DNA of 64,000 nucleotides from Herbaspirillum rhizosphaerae_A (GTDB lineage Bacteria > Pseudomonadota > Gammaproteobacteria > Burkholderiales > Burkholderiaceae_D). How positions within the stretch are numbered: the first letter of the stretch is position 1; the number at the start of each line of letters is the position of its first letter. Shown here piece by piece: positions 34,983-44,278 of the stretch. The stretch spans positions 62,001-126,000 of the forward strand of contig NZ_JAQQFR010000015.1 of assembly GCF_046025915.1 (NCBI RefSeq), in the 5' to 3' direction. Both the position numbers and the translations under genes were made by a program. The notes beneath the pieces were generated by a model that saw only the letters and a program-made list of their open reading frames with translations, ran no database searches and was not told the origin of the DNA.

Positions 34983-35903
34983 TCAACGAATCGACGGTGG
35001 CAGTCCCATCCATAAACCAAGCGGCACAAAAATCAATGCAGCGAGATTTCCAATGAGCACGATCGAGGCAACTTTGTCCGGCTCCTGACGATATTGTTCG
35101 GCCACCATGAAACACAAAACCGCCGGCGGCAAGGCAGCGAACAAATACATCTGGCCACGTTGTCCGGCTGTCAACGGAAGGATCTGATCCAACAACAACG
35201 CAACGATCAAACCAACCAGCGGACACGTCGCCGCGCCGACCAACCCGATATGCCAACTCTTGAAGCTGATGTCCATCATCCGCACGCCCAGCGCAAACAG
35301 CATGATGGGGATGCTGGCCTCACCCAGCAGTTTCATTGCAGAAAAAACCGGCGAAGGCAGAGGCACATGAAACGCCGCAAACAGCACGCCCAACACCATG
35401 GCGATCATGATCGGACTCTTGAACAAACGCAGCAATGAGCCGGGCCGGGTATCGCGCCCATGCTGCAGCATTTTGATGCCCAACGAAAAATAGACGAAGG
35501 TCGCCGCCGTGAACAACGCGACCGCCGCCGACAGGCTCTCCGGCCCGAAGGCCAGCAGCATCAGCGGCACGCCCATATTGCCGCCGTTGTTGTACATCAT
35601 CGGTGGCAGAAAGGTGCGCTTGTCATAGCCGAACAGCCGCGCGACCGGCCATGCCAGCAAACCCGATCCCAAAGAAATCAAAACGCTGGCGAGGATCAGC
35701 CAGGCGTTGTGCACCATGTCGAAATCCTTGGCGGCCAGCGCGCTGAAAACCATCAGCGGCGCCAGTACTTCCATCGATACGCGGTTGACCGATGCCATGT
35801 CGGAACGCACCACTTCACCTCGCCAGCGCGCATAGCCATACCCGATGGCGATGATGGCGAAAACGGGAAGGATAATGCCGGTGATGCGATCAATAATTTC
35901 CAT
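34983..35903 (-). CDS. AEC family (auxin efflux carrier-like) transporter
   Basis: 306 aa with about 10 hydrophobic segments in two halves. Start MEIIDRITGIILPVFAIIAIGYGYARWRGEV. Family motifs include NRVSMEVLAPLMVFSALAAKDFD and MMYNNGGNMGVPLMLLAFG (the N-N-G-N-x-G motif) in the first half, and an equivalent second-half PPAVLCFMVAEQYRQEPDKVASIVLIGNLAALI. It is likely an organic-acid or metabolite permease. It follows the KefB/C-type gene by 13 nt on the same strand. Confidence 0.92.
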   Translation of the reverse strand: MEIIDRITGIILPVFAIIAIGYGYARWRGEVVRSDMASVNRVSMEVLAPLMVFSALAAKDFDMVHNAWLILASVLISLGSGLLAWPVARLFGYDKRTFLPPMMYNNGGNMGVPLMLLAFGPESLSAAVALFTAATFVYFSLGIKMLQHGRDTRPGSLLRLFKSPIMIAMVLGVLFAAFHVPLPSPVFSAMKLLGEASIPIMLFALGVRMMDISFKSWHIGLVGAATCPLVGLIVALLLDQILPLTAGQRGQMYLFAALPPAVLCFMVAEQYRQEPDKVASIVLIGNLAALIFVPLGLWMGLPPSIR

Positions 35904-35916
35904 TGATTTCCATTGT

Positions 35917-37905
35917 TTATTTCTTCAGCAAGCGCTTTTCCGCTTTCAGGATATTTTCCGCCGTGCCGCGCAACACCAGGATGTCATCCGTCTGCAACTG
36001 CGTATCCGGCGCGAACTCGACACGCAACTTGCCGCGCCGGAGCATGGTGACTTCCGTATCGAATTGTTCCAGCGCGACCTGATACAAGGTCTTGCCGATG
36101 GCGCTGGCGCCTTCGCCAAGCACCACTGACTCAAGCCGCACATGAAGGTTGTCATTGTCTTCAGGCACATCGGATGCGCCATGGAAGTAGCCGCGCAATG
36201 AGGTGTAGCGCTCGTCGCGGGCTCGTTGCACGCGATGCACCACACGGCGCAGCGGAACACCCAGCATCACCAGCGCGTGCGATGCCAGCATCAGACTGCC
36301 CTCCAGCGCTTCGGGAACAACTTCGGTCGCGCCGGCGGCGAGCAGTTTGTCGAGATCGGCATCGTCGTGGCTACGCACGATCACGGGCAAGGTCGGCACC
36401 AGCTCGTTGGCATGATGCAAGACTTTCAACGCTGACGGCGTGCTGGCATAGGTCACCACGAGCGCGGCGGCACGGTGGATACCGGCGGCAACCAGGCTTT
36501 CGCGGCGGGCGGCGTCGCCATACGAGACGTTGGCACCGGCAACCTGCGTGTCGTGCACCAGATCCGGATCCATCTCCAGCGCATGATAGGGGATGCCTTC
36601 TTCGTCGAGCAGCTTGGCCAGACTCTGGCCGCTACGGCCGAAGCCGGCAATGATGACGTGCTTGCGGCTCGACATGGTGCGCGTGGCGAGCTGCGTCAGC
36701 GCCAGCGATTGCAGCATCCATTCATTGGCAGACAACTTCATGACGATGGCGTCGGACTTGGCGAGGATGAAGGGCGCCGCCAGCATCGACAACACCATCG
36801 ACGCCAGAATCACTTGAATCAGCAGCGGATCCATCAATTGCAGACCTCCGGCCTGATTCAGCAACACAAAGCCGAATTCGCCGGCCTGCGCCAGCGCGAG
36901 GCCTGTCCGCAAGGCGACGCCGGTGGTTGATCCGAACAACTTGGCGAGTCCCGCAATCAGCACGAATTTGAGCAGCACCGGGCCGATCAGCAGCAACAGG
37001 ACCAGCCACCAGTGTTCCAGTACCAGATGCACGTTGAGCAGCATGCCGATGGTGATGAAGAACAAGCCCAGCAAGACATCGCGGAAGGACTTGATGTCTT
37101 CTTCCACCTGATGCTTGTACTCGGTTTCGGAAATCAACATGCCGGCGATGAAAGCGCCCAGTGCCAGCGACAGGCCGGCTTTTTCGGTAATCCAGGCAGC
37201 ACCCAAGGTGATCATCAGCAGGTTGAGCATGAACAGTTCCTGCGAACGCCGCTTGACGACGATCTGGAACCAACTGCGCATCAGCTTTTGTCCAAAGAAC
37301 AACAGCAAGGCCAGCACCACCACCGCTTTGGTGGTTGCCCAAGCCAGGGTGACTGCGAGATTGCCGGTGTTCTTGGCCAGCGCCGGCACGATGATCAGCA
37401 GCGGCACCAGCGCCAGATCCTGGAACAGCAGGATGCCGAGGATGCGGCGGCCGTGTTCGGTTTCCAATTCCAGGCGTTCAGTCAGCAGTTTGGAGACGAT
37501 GGCGGTGGACGACATGGCCAGCGCACCACCCAGGGCAAAGGCGGCGGGCCAGCTGATATTGTGCAGTTGCGGAAGAATGTAAGCGGTGCTCCAGCCGAAC
37601 ACCATGGCCACCGCAATGGTCGCCAATACCTGCGCCACACCCAGCCCGAAGACGATATGCCGCATCGACGATAGCTTGGGCAGGGAAAATTCCAGCCCGA
37701 TGGAGAACATCAGGAAGACCACGCCGAACTCGGCCAGGGCATGAGTGGTTTCGTTATCTTCAGCAAAACCGAGGCCGTGCGGGCCGATGACGATGCCGAC
37801 GACCAGATAGCCCAGCATCGGCGGCAGGTGAAACATTCGAAAAACAACGACGCCAAGCACAGCGGCGCCGAGTAAAAATAGTGTGAGCTCTAGACCAGAA
37901 AACAT
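35917..37905 (-). CDS. CPA2 monovalent cation:proton antiporter with RCK domains (KefB/KefC-like)
   Basis: 662 aa. The Na+/H+-exchanger membrane domain covers about 1-385, including FGVVFLMFSIGLEFSLPKL, ALAMSSTAIVSKLL and ILLFQDLALVPLLI. An RCK_N/TrkA-N domain (HVIIAGFGRSGQSLAKLLDEEGIPYHALEMDPD) and a C-terminal TrkA_C domain (about 570-655) follow. The cytoplasmic nucleotide-binding domains gate K+ efflux in Kef systems. No KefF/KefG ancillary flavoprotein is encoded beside it; the AEC gene is instead. Confidence 0.94.
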   Translation of the reverse strand: MFSGLELTLFLLGAAVLGVVVFRMFHLPPMLGYLVVGIVIGPHGLGFAEDNETTHALAEFGVVFLMFSIGLEFSLPKLSSMRHIVFGLGVAQVLATIAVAMVFGWSTAYILPQLHNISWPAAFALGGALAMSSTAIVSKLLTERLELETEHGRRILGILLFQDLALVPLLIIVPALAKNTGNLAVTLAWATTKAVVVLALLLFFGQKLMRSWFQIVVKRRSQELFMLNLLMITLGAAWITEKAGLSLALGAFIAGMLISETEYKHQVEEDIKSFRDVLLGLFFITIGMLLNVHLVLEHWWLVLLLLIGPVLLKFVLIAGLAKLFGSTTGVALRTGLALAQAGEFGFVLLNQAGGLQLMDPLLIQVILASMVLSMLAAPFILAKSDAIVMKLSANEWMLQSLALTQLATRTMSSRKHVIIAGFGRSGQSLAKLLDEEGIPYHALEMDPDLVHDTQVAGANVSYGDAARRESLVAAGIHRAAALVVTYASTPSALKVLHHANELVPTLPVIVRSHDDADLDKLLAAGATEVVPEALEGSLMLASHALVMLGVPLRRVVHRVQRARDERYTSLRGYFHGASDVPEDNDNLHVRLESVVLGEGASAIGKTLYQVALEQFDTEVTMLRRGKLRVEFAPDTQLQTDDILVLRGTAENILKAEKRLLKK

Positions 37906-38145
37906 GGATTAGAAAACGAAGCAATTTTTATAGGTGGAGGCCATACGACCCATTAAGCCAGAACCATGCCTGCCTTGCGGCCACTGATCTGATTTGGTGC
38001 ATAATCGCGACACGCCTGTCCCGCCTGCGTTTCAGCCTCATATCCGGTTACCGGAAGGGCCGATTTGGACCGTTGTGTTCACCAAATTCATCCATGGCGC
38101 TACACGAGGTTACATCTGGCAAGTTTTTTGCTTTCGTAATTCGTT

Positions 38146-38151
38146 TATACT
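38146..38151 (+). promoter_or_regulatory. -10 element TATACT immediately before kdsD
   Basis: TATACT ends 6 nt before the kdsD ATG, with no ribosome site visible in between. If it is used, the transcript starts at or very near the start codon. The -35 is poor. The rest of 37906-38145 contains no gene. Confidence 0.35.
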
Positions 38152-38157
38152 TCGGTT

Positions 38158-39186
38158 ATGAGTGTAACCGAACATAAAATCTTGCCAAAAGCTTTTTCTA
38201 CCGAAAGCGCACAGCGCGCGCTGAGTCTCGCCCGTCAAACCCTGCAGATCGAAGCCGACGCCATCCTGGCGATGAAGGCCCGGATGTCGGATAACGCTGA
38301 TGAACCATTGGCTCGCGCCGTAGGCGTCTTGCTGGAATGCAAAGGACGCGTTGTGGTGTCGGGCATCGGCAAATCCGGCCATATCGGCCGCAAGATTGCC
38401 GCGACCTTCGCCTCGACCGGCACGCCGGCGCTGTTCATGCATCCAGCGGAAGCCGCGCACGGCGACCTGGGCATGGTCACGCCGAATGACGTTTTCATTG
38501 CCATCTCCAACTCGGGCGAAACCGCGGAATTGATGGCGATCGTACCGATCATCAAACGCATGGGCGCCTATCTGATCGCAATGACCGGCAACGACGACTC
38601 CAGCCTGGCATTACTGTCGGCGATTCATCTGAACGTCGGTGTAGATAAAGAGGCCTGCACCCTGAATCTGGCGCCTACCGCAAGCACTACGGCCACGCTG
38701 GCCATGGGCGACGCACTGGCGGTGTCGCTGCTGGATGCGCGCGGCTTCATGGAAGAAGACTTCGCCCGCTCCCACCCCGGTGGTGCCCTCGGTCGCCGCC
38801 TGCTCACGCATGTGCGCGACGTGATGCGCACCGGCGACGCCATCCCGGCGGTCACGTCCGATGTATCGCTGTCGGCCGCGCTGATGGAAATTACCCGCAA
38901 GGGCATGGCGATGACGGCCGTGGTCGATGACGACTACCGCCCGATCGGTGTGTTCACCGATGGCGATCTGCGCCGTTTGCTGGAACGCGGTGACGATTTC
39001 ACCAAGTCGTCGATTGCCGACGTCATGCATCGCGGTCCACGCACCATCACGCCGGATCAACTGGCAGTAGACGCTGTGCAACTGATGGAAGAATTCCGTA
39101 TCAACCAGGTGCTGGTGGCAGATGCCGCCGGCAAGCTGGTCGGCGCGCTGCATATCCATGATCTGACTCGCGCCAAGGTGATCTGA
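38158..39186 (+). CDS. kdsD: D-arabinose 5-phosphate isomerase
   Basis: 342 aa. The SIS domain (GRVVVSGIGKSGHIGRKIAATFASTGTPALFMHPAEAAHGDLGMV, ISNSGETAELMAIVPIIKRMG) is followed by two CBS domains (DVMRTGDAIPAVTSDVSLSAALMEITRKGMAMTAVVDDD and DVMHRGPRTITPDQLAVDAVQLMEEF). It converts ribulose 5-phosphate to arabinose 5-phosphate, the first step to Kdo of LPS. It lies at the head of the conserved kdsD-kdsC-lptC-lptA-lptB-rpoN order; its stop overlaps kdsC by one nucleotide (TGATG). Confidence 0.96.
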   Translation: MSVTEHKILPKAFSTESAQRALSLARQTLQIEADAILAMKARMSDNADEPLARAVGVLLECKGRVVVSGIGKSGHIGRKIAATFASTGTPALFMHPAEAAHGDLGMVTPNDVFIAISNSGETAELMAIVPIIKRMGAYLIAMTGNDDSSLALLSAIHLNVGVDKEACTLNLAPTASTTATLAMGDALAVSLLDARGFMEEDFARSHPGGALGRRLLTHVRDVMRTGDAIPAVTSDVSLSAALMEITRKGMAMTAVVDDDYRPIGVFTDGDLRRLLERGDDFTKSSIADVMHRGPRTITPDQLAVDAVQLMEEFRINQVLVADAAGKLVGALHIHDLTRAKVI

Positions 39187-39737
39187 TGGCCGACCGATTC
39201 AGTACGGCCAGCGCCGCCGCCATTGCCAAAGCCAAGCAAGTACGGCTGATGATTTTTGACGTCGATGGCGTATTGACGGATGGCGGCTTGTATTACGGGC
39301 CGGACGGCGAACCTGTCAAGCGCTTCAACGCGCTCGACGGCCACGGGATCAAGATGCTGCAGCAGTTTGGCGGCATCGCCACCGCGATCATCACTGCCCG
39401 CCAGTCCCCGATCGTATTACGCCGCGCCAAGGATCTGGGCATCGCTCATGTGTTCCAGGGCGTGCACGACAAGCGCATCGCCTTTGCGCAGTTGCTGGAG
39501 CAGACCGGCATCCCGGCATCCGCCTGCGGCTATCTCGGCGACGATGTCATCGATTTACCGGTGTTGACCAAAGTCGGCTTCACTGCCTGCGTGGCTAACG
39601 GTCACCATGACGTCAAGCAACGCGTTGACTACATTACCGAAGGTTTCGGCGGCAATGGCGCGGCACGCGAACTGTGCGACTTCATCCTGACGGCGCAAGG
39701 CCACTACGAGACGGCGCTGGCCGGTTATCTTGCATGA
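39186..39737 (+). CDS. kdsC: 3-deoxy-D-manno-octulosonate 8-phosphate phosphatase
   Basis: 183 aa, HAD superfamily (C0 subclass, no cap). Nucleophile motif MIFDVDGVLTDG, motif II-like IITARQS, Lys in HDKRIAF, and GYLGDDVIDLPVLTKVGF carrying the Mg-binding acidic residues. It removes phosphate from Kdo-8-P. Coupled to kdsD and, through ATGA, to lptC. Confidence 0.96.
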   Translation: MADRFSTASAAAIAKAKQVRLMIFDVDGVLTDGGLYYGPDGEPVKRFNALDGHGIKMLQQFGGIATAIITARQSPIVLRRAKDLGIAHVFQGVHDKRIAFAQLLEQTGIPASACGYLGDDVIDLPVLTKVGFTACVANGHHDVKQRVDYITEGFGGNGAARELCDFILTAQGHYETALAGYLA

Positions 39738-40336
39738 GCAATCACAGCGGCGAACGCGCAGCGCAGCGCATCCGGTTGGCCATCATCGTCGCCGTCCTCG
39801 CGGCGCTGGCGTTGGCCAGCTTCTGGGTGTTGCAAGTCCTGCGCAGCAATAGCGACGGTTCGCTCGCGCCGCGTCCGCACAGCAAGCCCGACTATTACGT
39901 CGAACAATTCAGCTACGTCAAAATGTCGGAAACCGGCCAGCCGCGTTATGACATTACCGGCACCAAGATGGTCCACTTCCCGGACGACGATTCGTTCGAG
40001 GTGACGTTGCCCGTCATCACGACCCTGTCGGAAGATAAGCCCCCGATGAAGCTGTATTCACAACGGGCAAGAATCGAAGACGACAACAGCAAGATTCACA
40101 TGTACGGCGACGTCAACGGCAATCGCGCCGCTACCGCCAAGTCCGAAAACATGCATCTGAAAACCGAATACCTGCTACTGCTGCCGGACGACGATATTGC
40201 AAAGACGGACAAACCGGTAGAGCTGACTATGGGTTCATCAATCATGACCGGCACCGGCATGATCGCCAACAATGCAATACAAGAATTCCAGTTACTACAC
40301 AATGTGCGCGGCACCTACCAGCCGCGTCCACGCTAG
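39734..40336 (+). CDS. lptC: LPS export ABC transporter periplasmic protein LptC
   Basis: 200 aa from the ATG that overlaps the kdsC stop. A single N-terminal membrane anchor (RLAIIVAVLAALALASFWVLQVL) is followed by the beta-jellyroll seen as YYVEQFSYVKMSETGQPRYDITGTKMVHFPDDDSFEV. It passes LPS from the LptBFG complex to LptA. Confidence 0.94.
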   Translation: MSNHSGERAAQRIRLAIIVAVLAALALASFWVLQVLRSNSDGSLAPRPHSKPDYYVEQFSYVKMSETGQPRYDITGTKMVHFPDDDSFEVTLPVITTLSEDKPPMKLYSQRARIEDDNSKIHMYGDVNGNRAATAKSENMHLKTEYLLLLPDDDIAKTDKPVELTMGSSIMTGTGMIANNAIQEFQLLHNVRGTYQPRPR

Positions 40337-40384
40337 CCTCACCGCCAGCTGGCATAACCAAGCGAGATACTTGCGCAGGATGAT

Positions 40385-40942
40385 ATGAAAACGAATCTTT
40401 TATTGCCTCTGTTGACTCTGGTTCTGATGACCGCGAGCGGCATCGTCCGCGCTGAAAAAGCGGACACCGAGAAGCCGACACGCATCGAAGCCGAGCAGAT
40501 GGTCTACGACGATGTCAAACAAGTGAAGACCTTCACCGGCAACGTCATCCTCACGCGCGGCACGCTGCTGATCAAAGCCGGCAAGGTTGTGCTGACGACC
40601 GATCCGGCCGGCTATGAATTTGCAATCCTGTACGCGGCGCCGGGGCAGCTTGCCAGCTTCCGCCAAAAGCGTGACGGTGGCCCGAACCTATGGATCGAAG
40701 GCCAGGCCGAACGCATCGAGTACAGCGAAAAGACCGAAATCTCCAAATTGTTTACACGCGCGCACATGCAGCGCATGGACGGCCCCCGCGTCACGGATGA
40801 AGTCAACGGCGAGTTCATCTCCTATGACAGCCGTGCCGAGTTCTACTCGGTCAACAACACCAACACCGGCGAAAGCAAACCAGGTGGCGGTCGCATCACT
40901 GCGATCATTCAGCCACGCGTTGATTCTCCGAAGGGACCATAA
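40385..40942 (+). CDS. lptA: LPS transport periplasmic protein LptA
   Basis: 185 aa. Cleavable signal peptide (LLLPLLTLVLMTASGIVRAEKA), then the OstA/LptA beta-jellyroll beginning KPTRIEAEQMVYDDVKQVKTFTGNVILTRGTLLIKAGKVVL. It forms the periplasmic bridge for LPS. Encoded 48 nt after lptC and one nucleotide before lptB. Confidence 0.95.
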   Translation: MKTNLLLPLLTLVLMTASGIVRAEKADTEKPTRIEAEQMVYDDVKQVKTFTGNVILTRGTLLIKAGKVVLTTDPAGYEFAILYAAPGQLASFRQKRDGGPNLWIEGQAERIEYSEKTEISKLFTRAHMQRMDGPRVTDEVNGEFISYDSRAEFYSVNNTNTGESKPGGGRITAIIQPRVDSPKGP

Positions 40943-40943
40943 G

Positions 40944-41687
40944 ATGGCGACAAGTTCTCTGGTCGTCCGCGGACTGCAAAAAAGCTACGGTGCGCGCCAG
41001 GTCGTGCGCGACGTTTCGCTTGAAGTGGAAAGCGGCGAAGTGGTCGGTTTGCTCGGCCCCAACGGTGCGGGCAAGACGACGTCGTTTTACATGATCGTCG
41101 GCCTGGTGCCTTCGGACGGCGGTGAAATCGATCTGGACGGCGCTGACATTTCGCGCCTGCCGATTCACCAGCGTGCGTCGATGGGCTTGTCCTATCTGCC
41201 ACAGGAAGCATCGGTATTTCGCAAGCTGACCGTGGAAGACAATATCCGCGCCGTGCTGGAATTGCGCCGGGAAAACGGCAAGCCGCTGAGCCGCGACGAG
41301 ATCGAAGGCCGCCTCAACAATTTGCTGCATGAACTGCAAATCGAAAAGCTTCGCGAGAGCCAGGCGTTGTCGCTGTCCGGTGGTGAACGCCGCCGTGTTG
41401 AAATTGCCCGCGCATTGGCGACCGACCCACGCTTCGTCCTGCTGGACGAACCCTTCGCCGGTATCGATCCGATCGCGGTCATCGAAATTCAACGCATCGT
41501 GCGCTTCCTCAAGGAACGCGGCATCGGCGTGTTGATCACCGACCATAACGTGCGCGAAACGCTCGGTATCTGCGACCGCGCTTACATCATCAATCAGGGC
41601 ACCGTGCTGGCCAGCGGCAGCCCTGATGACATCATTGCCAATGAATCCGTCCGCCGCGTTTATCTCGGCGAACACTTCCGCATGTAG
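40944..41687 (+). CDS. lptB: LPS export ABC transporter ATP-binding protein LptB
   Basis: 247 aa from the ATG at 40944, with AAGGGA 8 nt upstream; frames opening earlier run through lptA and are not real. Walker A GLLGPNGAGKTTSFY, Q-loop YLPQEASVF, signature LSGGERRRVEIARAL, Walker B FVLLDEPFAGIDPIAV, H-loop ITDHNVRETL. It energises extraction of LPS from the inner membrane with LptF/G, which are not in this window. Confidence 0.97.
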   Translation: MATSSLVVRGLQKSYGARQVVRDVSLEVESGEVVGLLGPNGAGKTTSFYMIVGLVPSDGGEIDLDGADISRLPIHQRASMGLSYLPQEASVFRKLTVEDNIRAVLELRRENGKPLSRDEIEGRLNNLLHELQIEKLRESQALSLSGGERRRVEIARALATDPRFVLLDEPFAGIDPIAVIEIQRIVRFLKERGIGVLITDHNVRETLGICDRAYIINQGTVLASGSPDDIIANESVRRVYLGEHFRM

Positions 41688-41704
41688 TGCCCCAGGCCAC
41701 CTGA

Positions 41705-43186
41705 ATGAAACAATCTCTCCAGTTACGCACATCCCAGCATCTGGCATTGACGCCGCAGTTGCAGCAGTCGATCCGTCTGCTGCAATTGTCGACGCTGGAA
41801 TTGCATCAGGAACTGGAGCAGATCCTCTCTGACAATCCATTGCTGGAACGCCTCGACGACGCGCTCGACAATTCGGTGCGTCTGCTGGCCGATGGCGCCA
41901 TCAGTTCGACGCCCGCCGAGCAGGCCAATCCGGCTGAGAACGTCGTCAGCAGCGCACCGACCGAAGCAGAGGCGACTGAACACACCGACAGTCTCGGTGG
42001 CGACGACAACAATGTCAGCGGCGACGCCGAATGGAGTTTCGACGACGTTGCACGCACCGGAAAAACGCCGGACGATGAAGATGCGCGCCCCCAACTGGAA
42101 GCGCATACCGTCACGCTGCGTGAACATCTGGCGGAGCAGGCACGCCTGACCGTACGCATGCTGCGCGACCGCGCGCTGGTGGAACTGATCATCGATGCGC
42201 TGGACGATCACGGCTATCTGGAAGAGCCGCTGGAGGATATTCTCGCGCGCCTGCCGGAAGAACTTGAAATCGAGCTGGAAGAACTTTCCATTGCGCTGAA
42301 GCTGCTGCAAAGTTTTGACCCTGCCGGCATCGGTGCGCGCAGCGCATCGGAATGTCTCGCCTTGCAAATCAAACGCCTGCCCAAAGTTGCCTTTGTCACA
42401 CGCCGCCTCGCGCTGACAATTGTGGAAGAATGCCTGCCTCTGTTTGCCCAAAGAGATTTCAATAAAATCAAGAAGGCACTCGGCTGCGACGATGAAGACT
42501 TGCGAGAAGCACAAGCCGTCATCCGTCAGTGCAACCCGCATCCCGGTTCCGCTTTCGCGTCGGAAACTTCTGACTATGTCGTCCCCGACGTCATTGTCAA
42601 AGCGACCAAAGACGGCTGGCAGGTTTTGCTCAATCACGACGTCATGCCGCGCCTGCGCGTCAATGCAATGTACGCCAATGCAATGAAGCAAACCAAGGGC
42701 GACGGTTCGCTGGGTTCGCAGTTGCAGGAAGCCAAGTGGCTTATCAAAAATATGCGACAACGCTTCGACACAATTTTGCGTGTCGCTCAGGCAATTGTTG
42801 AACGGCAACGCAACTTTTTTTCTCATGGCGCAGTTGCCATGAGACCCCTTGTGTTGCGTGAAATAGCTGATACACTGGGTCTACACGAGAGCACTATTTC
42901 TCGTGTAACGACTCAGAAGTACATGCTGACCCCGCATGGCATGTTTGAGTTGAAATACTTCTTTGGCAGCCACGTCGCAACGGAAGCAGGAGGTGAAGCA
43001 TCCTCCACCGCGATACGGGCTCTCATCAAACAACTGATAGGAGCAGAAGACCCTAAGAACCCACTCTCTGATAGCAAGATTGCAGACATGTTGGCGGAAC
43101 AGGGCATGGTGGTAGCGCGACGTACAGTCGCCAAATACCGCGAAGTGCTCAAGATACCGCCAGTTAATCTCCGCAAATCTCTGTAA
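41705..43186 (+). CDS. rpoN: RNA polymerase sigma-54 factor
   Basis: 493 aa. Region I is Gln/Leu-rich (LQLRTSQHLALTPQLQQSIRLLQLSTLELHQEL); region II is acidic (about 60-130); then come the core-binding domain, the helix-turn-helix around LREIADTLGLHESTISRVTTQKYM, and the RpoN box ARRTVAKYRE near the end. It directs -24/-12 promoters for nitrogen, motility or other functions with AAA+ activators. Next to lptB, as in most proteobacteria. Confidence 0.97.
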   Translation: MKQSLQLRTSQHLALTPQLQQSIRLLQLSTLELHQELEQILSDNPLLERLDDALDNSVRLLADGAISSTPAEQANPAENVVSSAPTEAEATEHTDSLGGDDNNVSGDAEWSFDDVARTGKTPDDEDARPQLEAHTVTLREHLAEQARLTVRMLRDRALVELIIDALDDHGYLEEPLEDILARLPEELEIELEELSIALKLLQSFDPAGIGARSASECLALQIKRLPKVAFVTRRLALTIVEECLPLFAQRDFNKIKKALGCDDEDLREAQAVIRQCNPHPGSAFASETSDYVVPDVIVKATKDGWQVLLNHDVMPRLRVNAMYANAMKQTKGDGSLGSQLQEAKWLIKNMRQRFDTILRVAQAIVERQRNFFSHGAVAMRPLVLREIADTLGLHESTISRVTTQKYMLTPHGMFELKYFFGSHVATEAGGEASSTAIRALIKQLIGAEDPKNPLSDSKIADMLAEQGMVVARRTVAKYREVLKIPPVNLRKSL

Positions 43187-43288
43187 GTTTTTCTGTAGTA
43201 GCACCTGTTGCTGTGTTCCGGCGTAATGCTCCACAAACAACCGGACAATGCGTAAGAACCTCCAGCAATCTCACGATAGGAGTGCTGT

Positions 43289-43642
43289 ATGAATCTGACC
43301 ATTAGTGGCCATCACCTCGATTTGACCCCTGCAATCCGCGAATACGTGCAAAACAAACTGACGCGTATTAAGCGCCATTTCGATCACGTCATCGACATCA
43401 GTGTGATCCTCAGCGTCGATAAGCTGACAGAAAAAGAAAAACGCCAGAAAGCAGAAATAAACGTCCACATTAAGGGTAAGGACTTGCATGCCGAGAGCAT
43501 TGCACATGACCTGTATGCCGCCATTGACATGCTGATCGACAAACTGGATCGCCAGGTCATCAAGCATAAGGATCGCGTACAGAACCATCACTCGATGGCA
43601 AAGCGCCTGCCGGAAGAACCAACGCCCGCAGCTGCCTCGTGA
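43289..43642 (+). CDS. hpf: ribosome hibernation promoting factor (short form)
   Basis: 117 aa. S30AE fold: MNLTISGHHLDLTPAIREYVQNKLTRIKRHFDHVIDISVILSVDKLTEKEKRQKAEINVHIKGKDLHAES, then AAIDMLIDKLDRQVIKHKDR. The short length lacks the long-HPF dimerisation tail. It inactivates ribosomes in stationary phase by 70S/100S formation. It follows rpoN by 102 nt and ends at a strong terminator. The ptsN and hprK genes that often follow are absent here. Confidence 0.95.
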   Translation: MNLTISGHHLDLTPAIREYVQNKLTRIKRHFDHVIDISVILSVDKLTEKEKRQKAEINVHIKGKDLHAESIAHDLYAAIDMLIDKLDRQVIKHKDRVQNHHSMAKRLPEEPTPAAAS

Positions 43643-43678
43643 TATCCAACTAGCCGGCGGATTGGACCGGCAACAAAA

Positions 43679-43710
43679 AAAGGGCGCATCAGCGCCCTTT
43701 CTTGTTTTTA
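43679..43710 (+). terminator. intrinsic terminator after hpf
   Basis: AAAGGGCGC-ATCA-GCGCCCTTT, then CTTGTTTTTA. It closes the kds-lpt-rpoN-hpf block; the A-run before it also allows termination from the other side. Confidence 0.92.
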
Positions 43711-43924
43711 TATTATTTACGTCTTTCCCGGCCTTCTGCGGCCGCGGCTTCTGCTTCTCTCCAGCCCTTCTTTTCTTGCCGGCAAGACAACGATAAATAA
43801 TTTACCTACTTTTCTTCCTTGTATCTTTCTTCTTATTTTTCAAGTTGCCTAAAAAACAGCTTTCCGTTTCACAACACTCCATCCGCAGAATCAGCAGACC
43901 TCAACGCGATGGCTCGCTTTTTCA

Positions 43925-43930
43925 TATAAT
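43925..43930 (+). promoter_or_regulatory. grxD -10 element
   Basis: A consensus TATAAT 33 nt before the grxD ATG; the -35 region is weak. The stretch 43711-43924 is pyrimidine-rich and contains no gene that can be supported. Confidence 0.55.
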
Positions 43931-43962
43931 GTCGGCATTGAGAACTTTTTGAAGGTGTAGTC

Positions 43963-44274
43963 ATGAGCGAAGTGCAATCCTGGATCAAAGAAACCGTTAC
44001 CCAAAACTCTGTCGTCCTTTTCATGAAGGGCACGGCGCAATTTCCGCAATGCGGCTTCTCCGGCAAAGCGATTCAACTGCTCAAGGCCAGCGGCGCTGAA
44101 AACATCGTCACCGTCAACGTACTGGAAAGCGCGGACGTCCGTCAGGGCATCAAGGAATATTCGAACTGGCCGACCATCCCGCAACTGTATGTCAACGGCG
44201 AATTCGTCGGCGGCTCCGACATCATGAACGAAATGTACGAAGCCGGCGAACTGCAAACCCTGTTCAAGGGCTGA
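43963..44274 (+). CDS. grxD: monothiol glutaredoxin Grx4
   Basis: 103 aa. Single-Cys active site CGFS in FPQCGFSGKAIQLL, preceded by VVLFMKGTAQ; glutathione-binding WPTIPQLYVNGEFVGGSDIMNEMY. It delivers or senses [2Fe-2S] clusters with BolA-type partners. GAAGG lies 8 nt before the ATG. Four nucleotides after its stop comes the proposed CTG start of ubiX. Confidence 0.96.
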   Translation: MSEVQSWIKETVTQNSVVLFMKGTAQFPQCGFSGKAIQLLKASGAENIVTVNVLESADVRQGIKEYSNWPTIPQLYVNGEFVGGSDIMNEMYEAGELQTLFKG

Positions 44275-44278
44275 TCCT

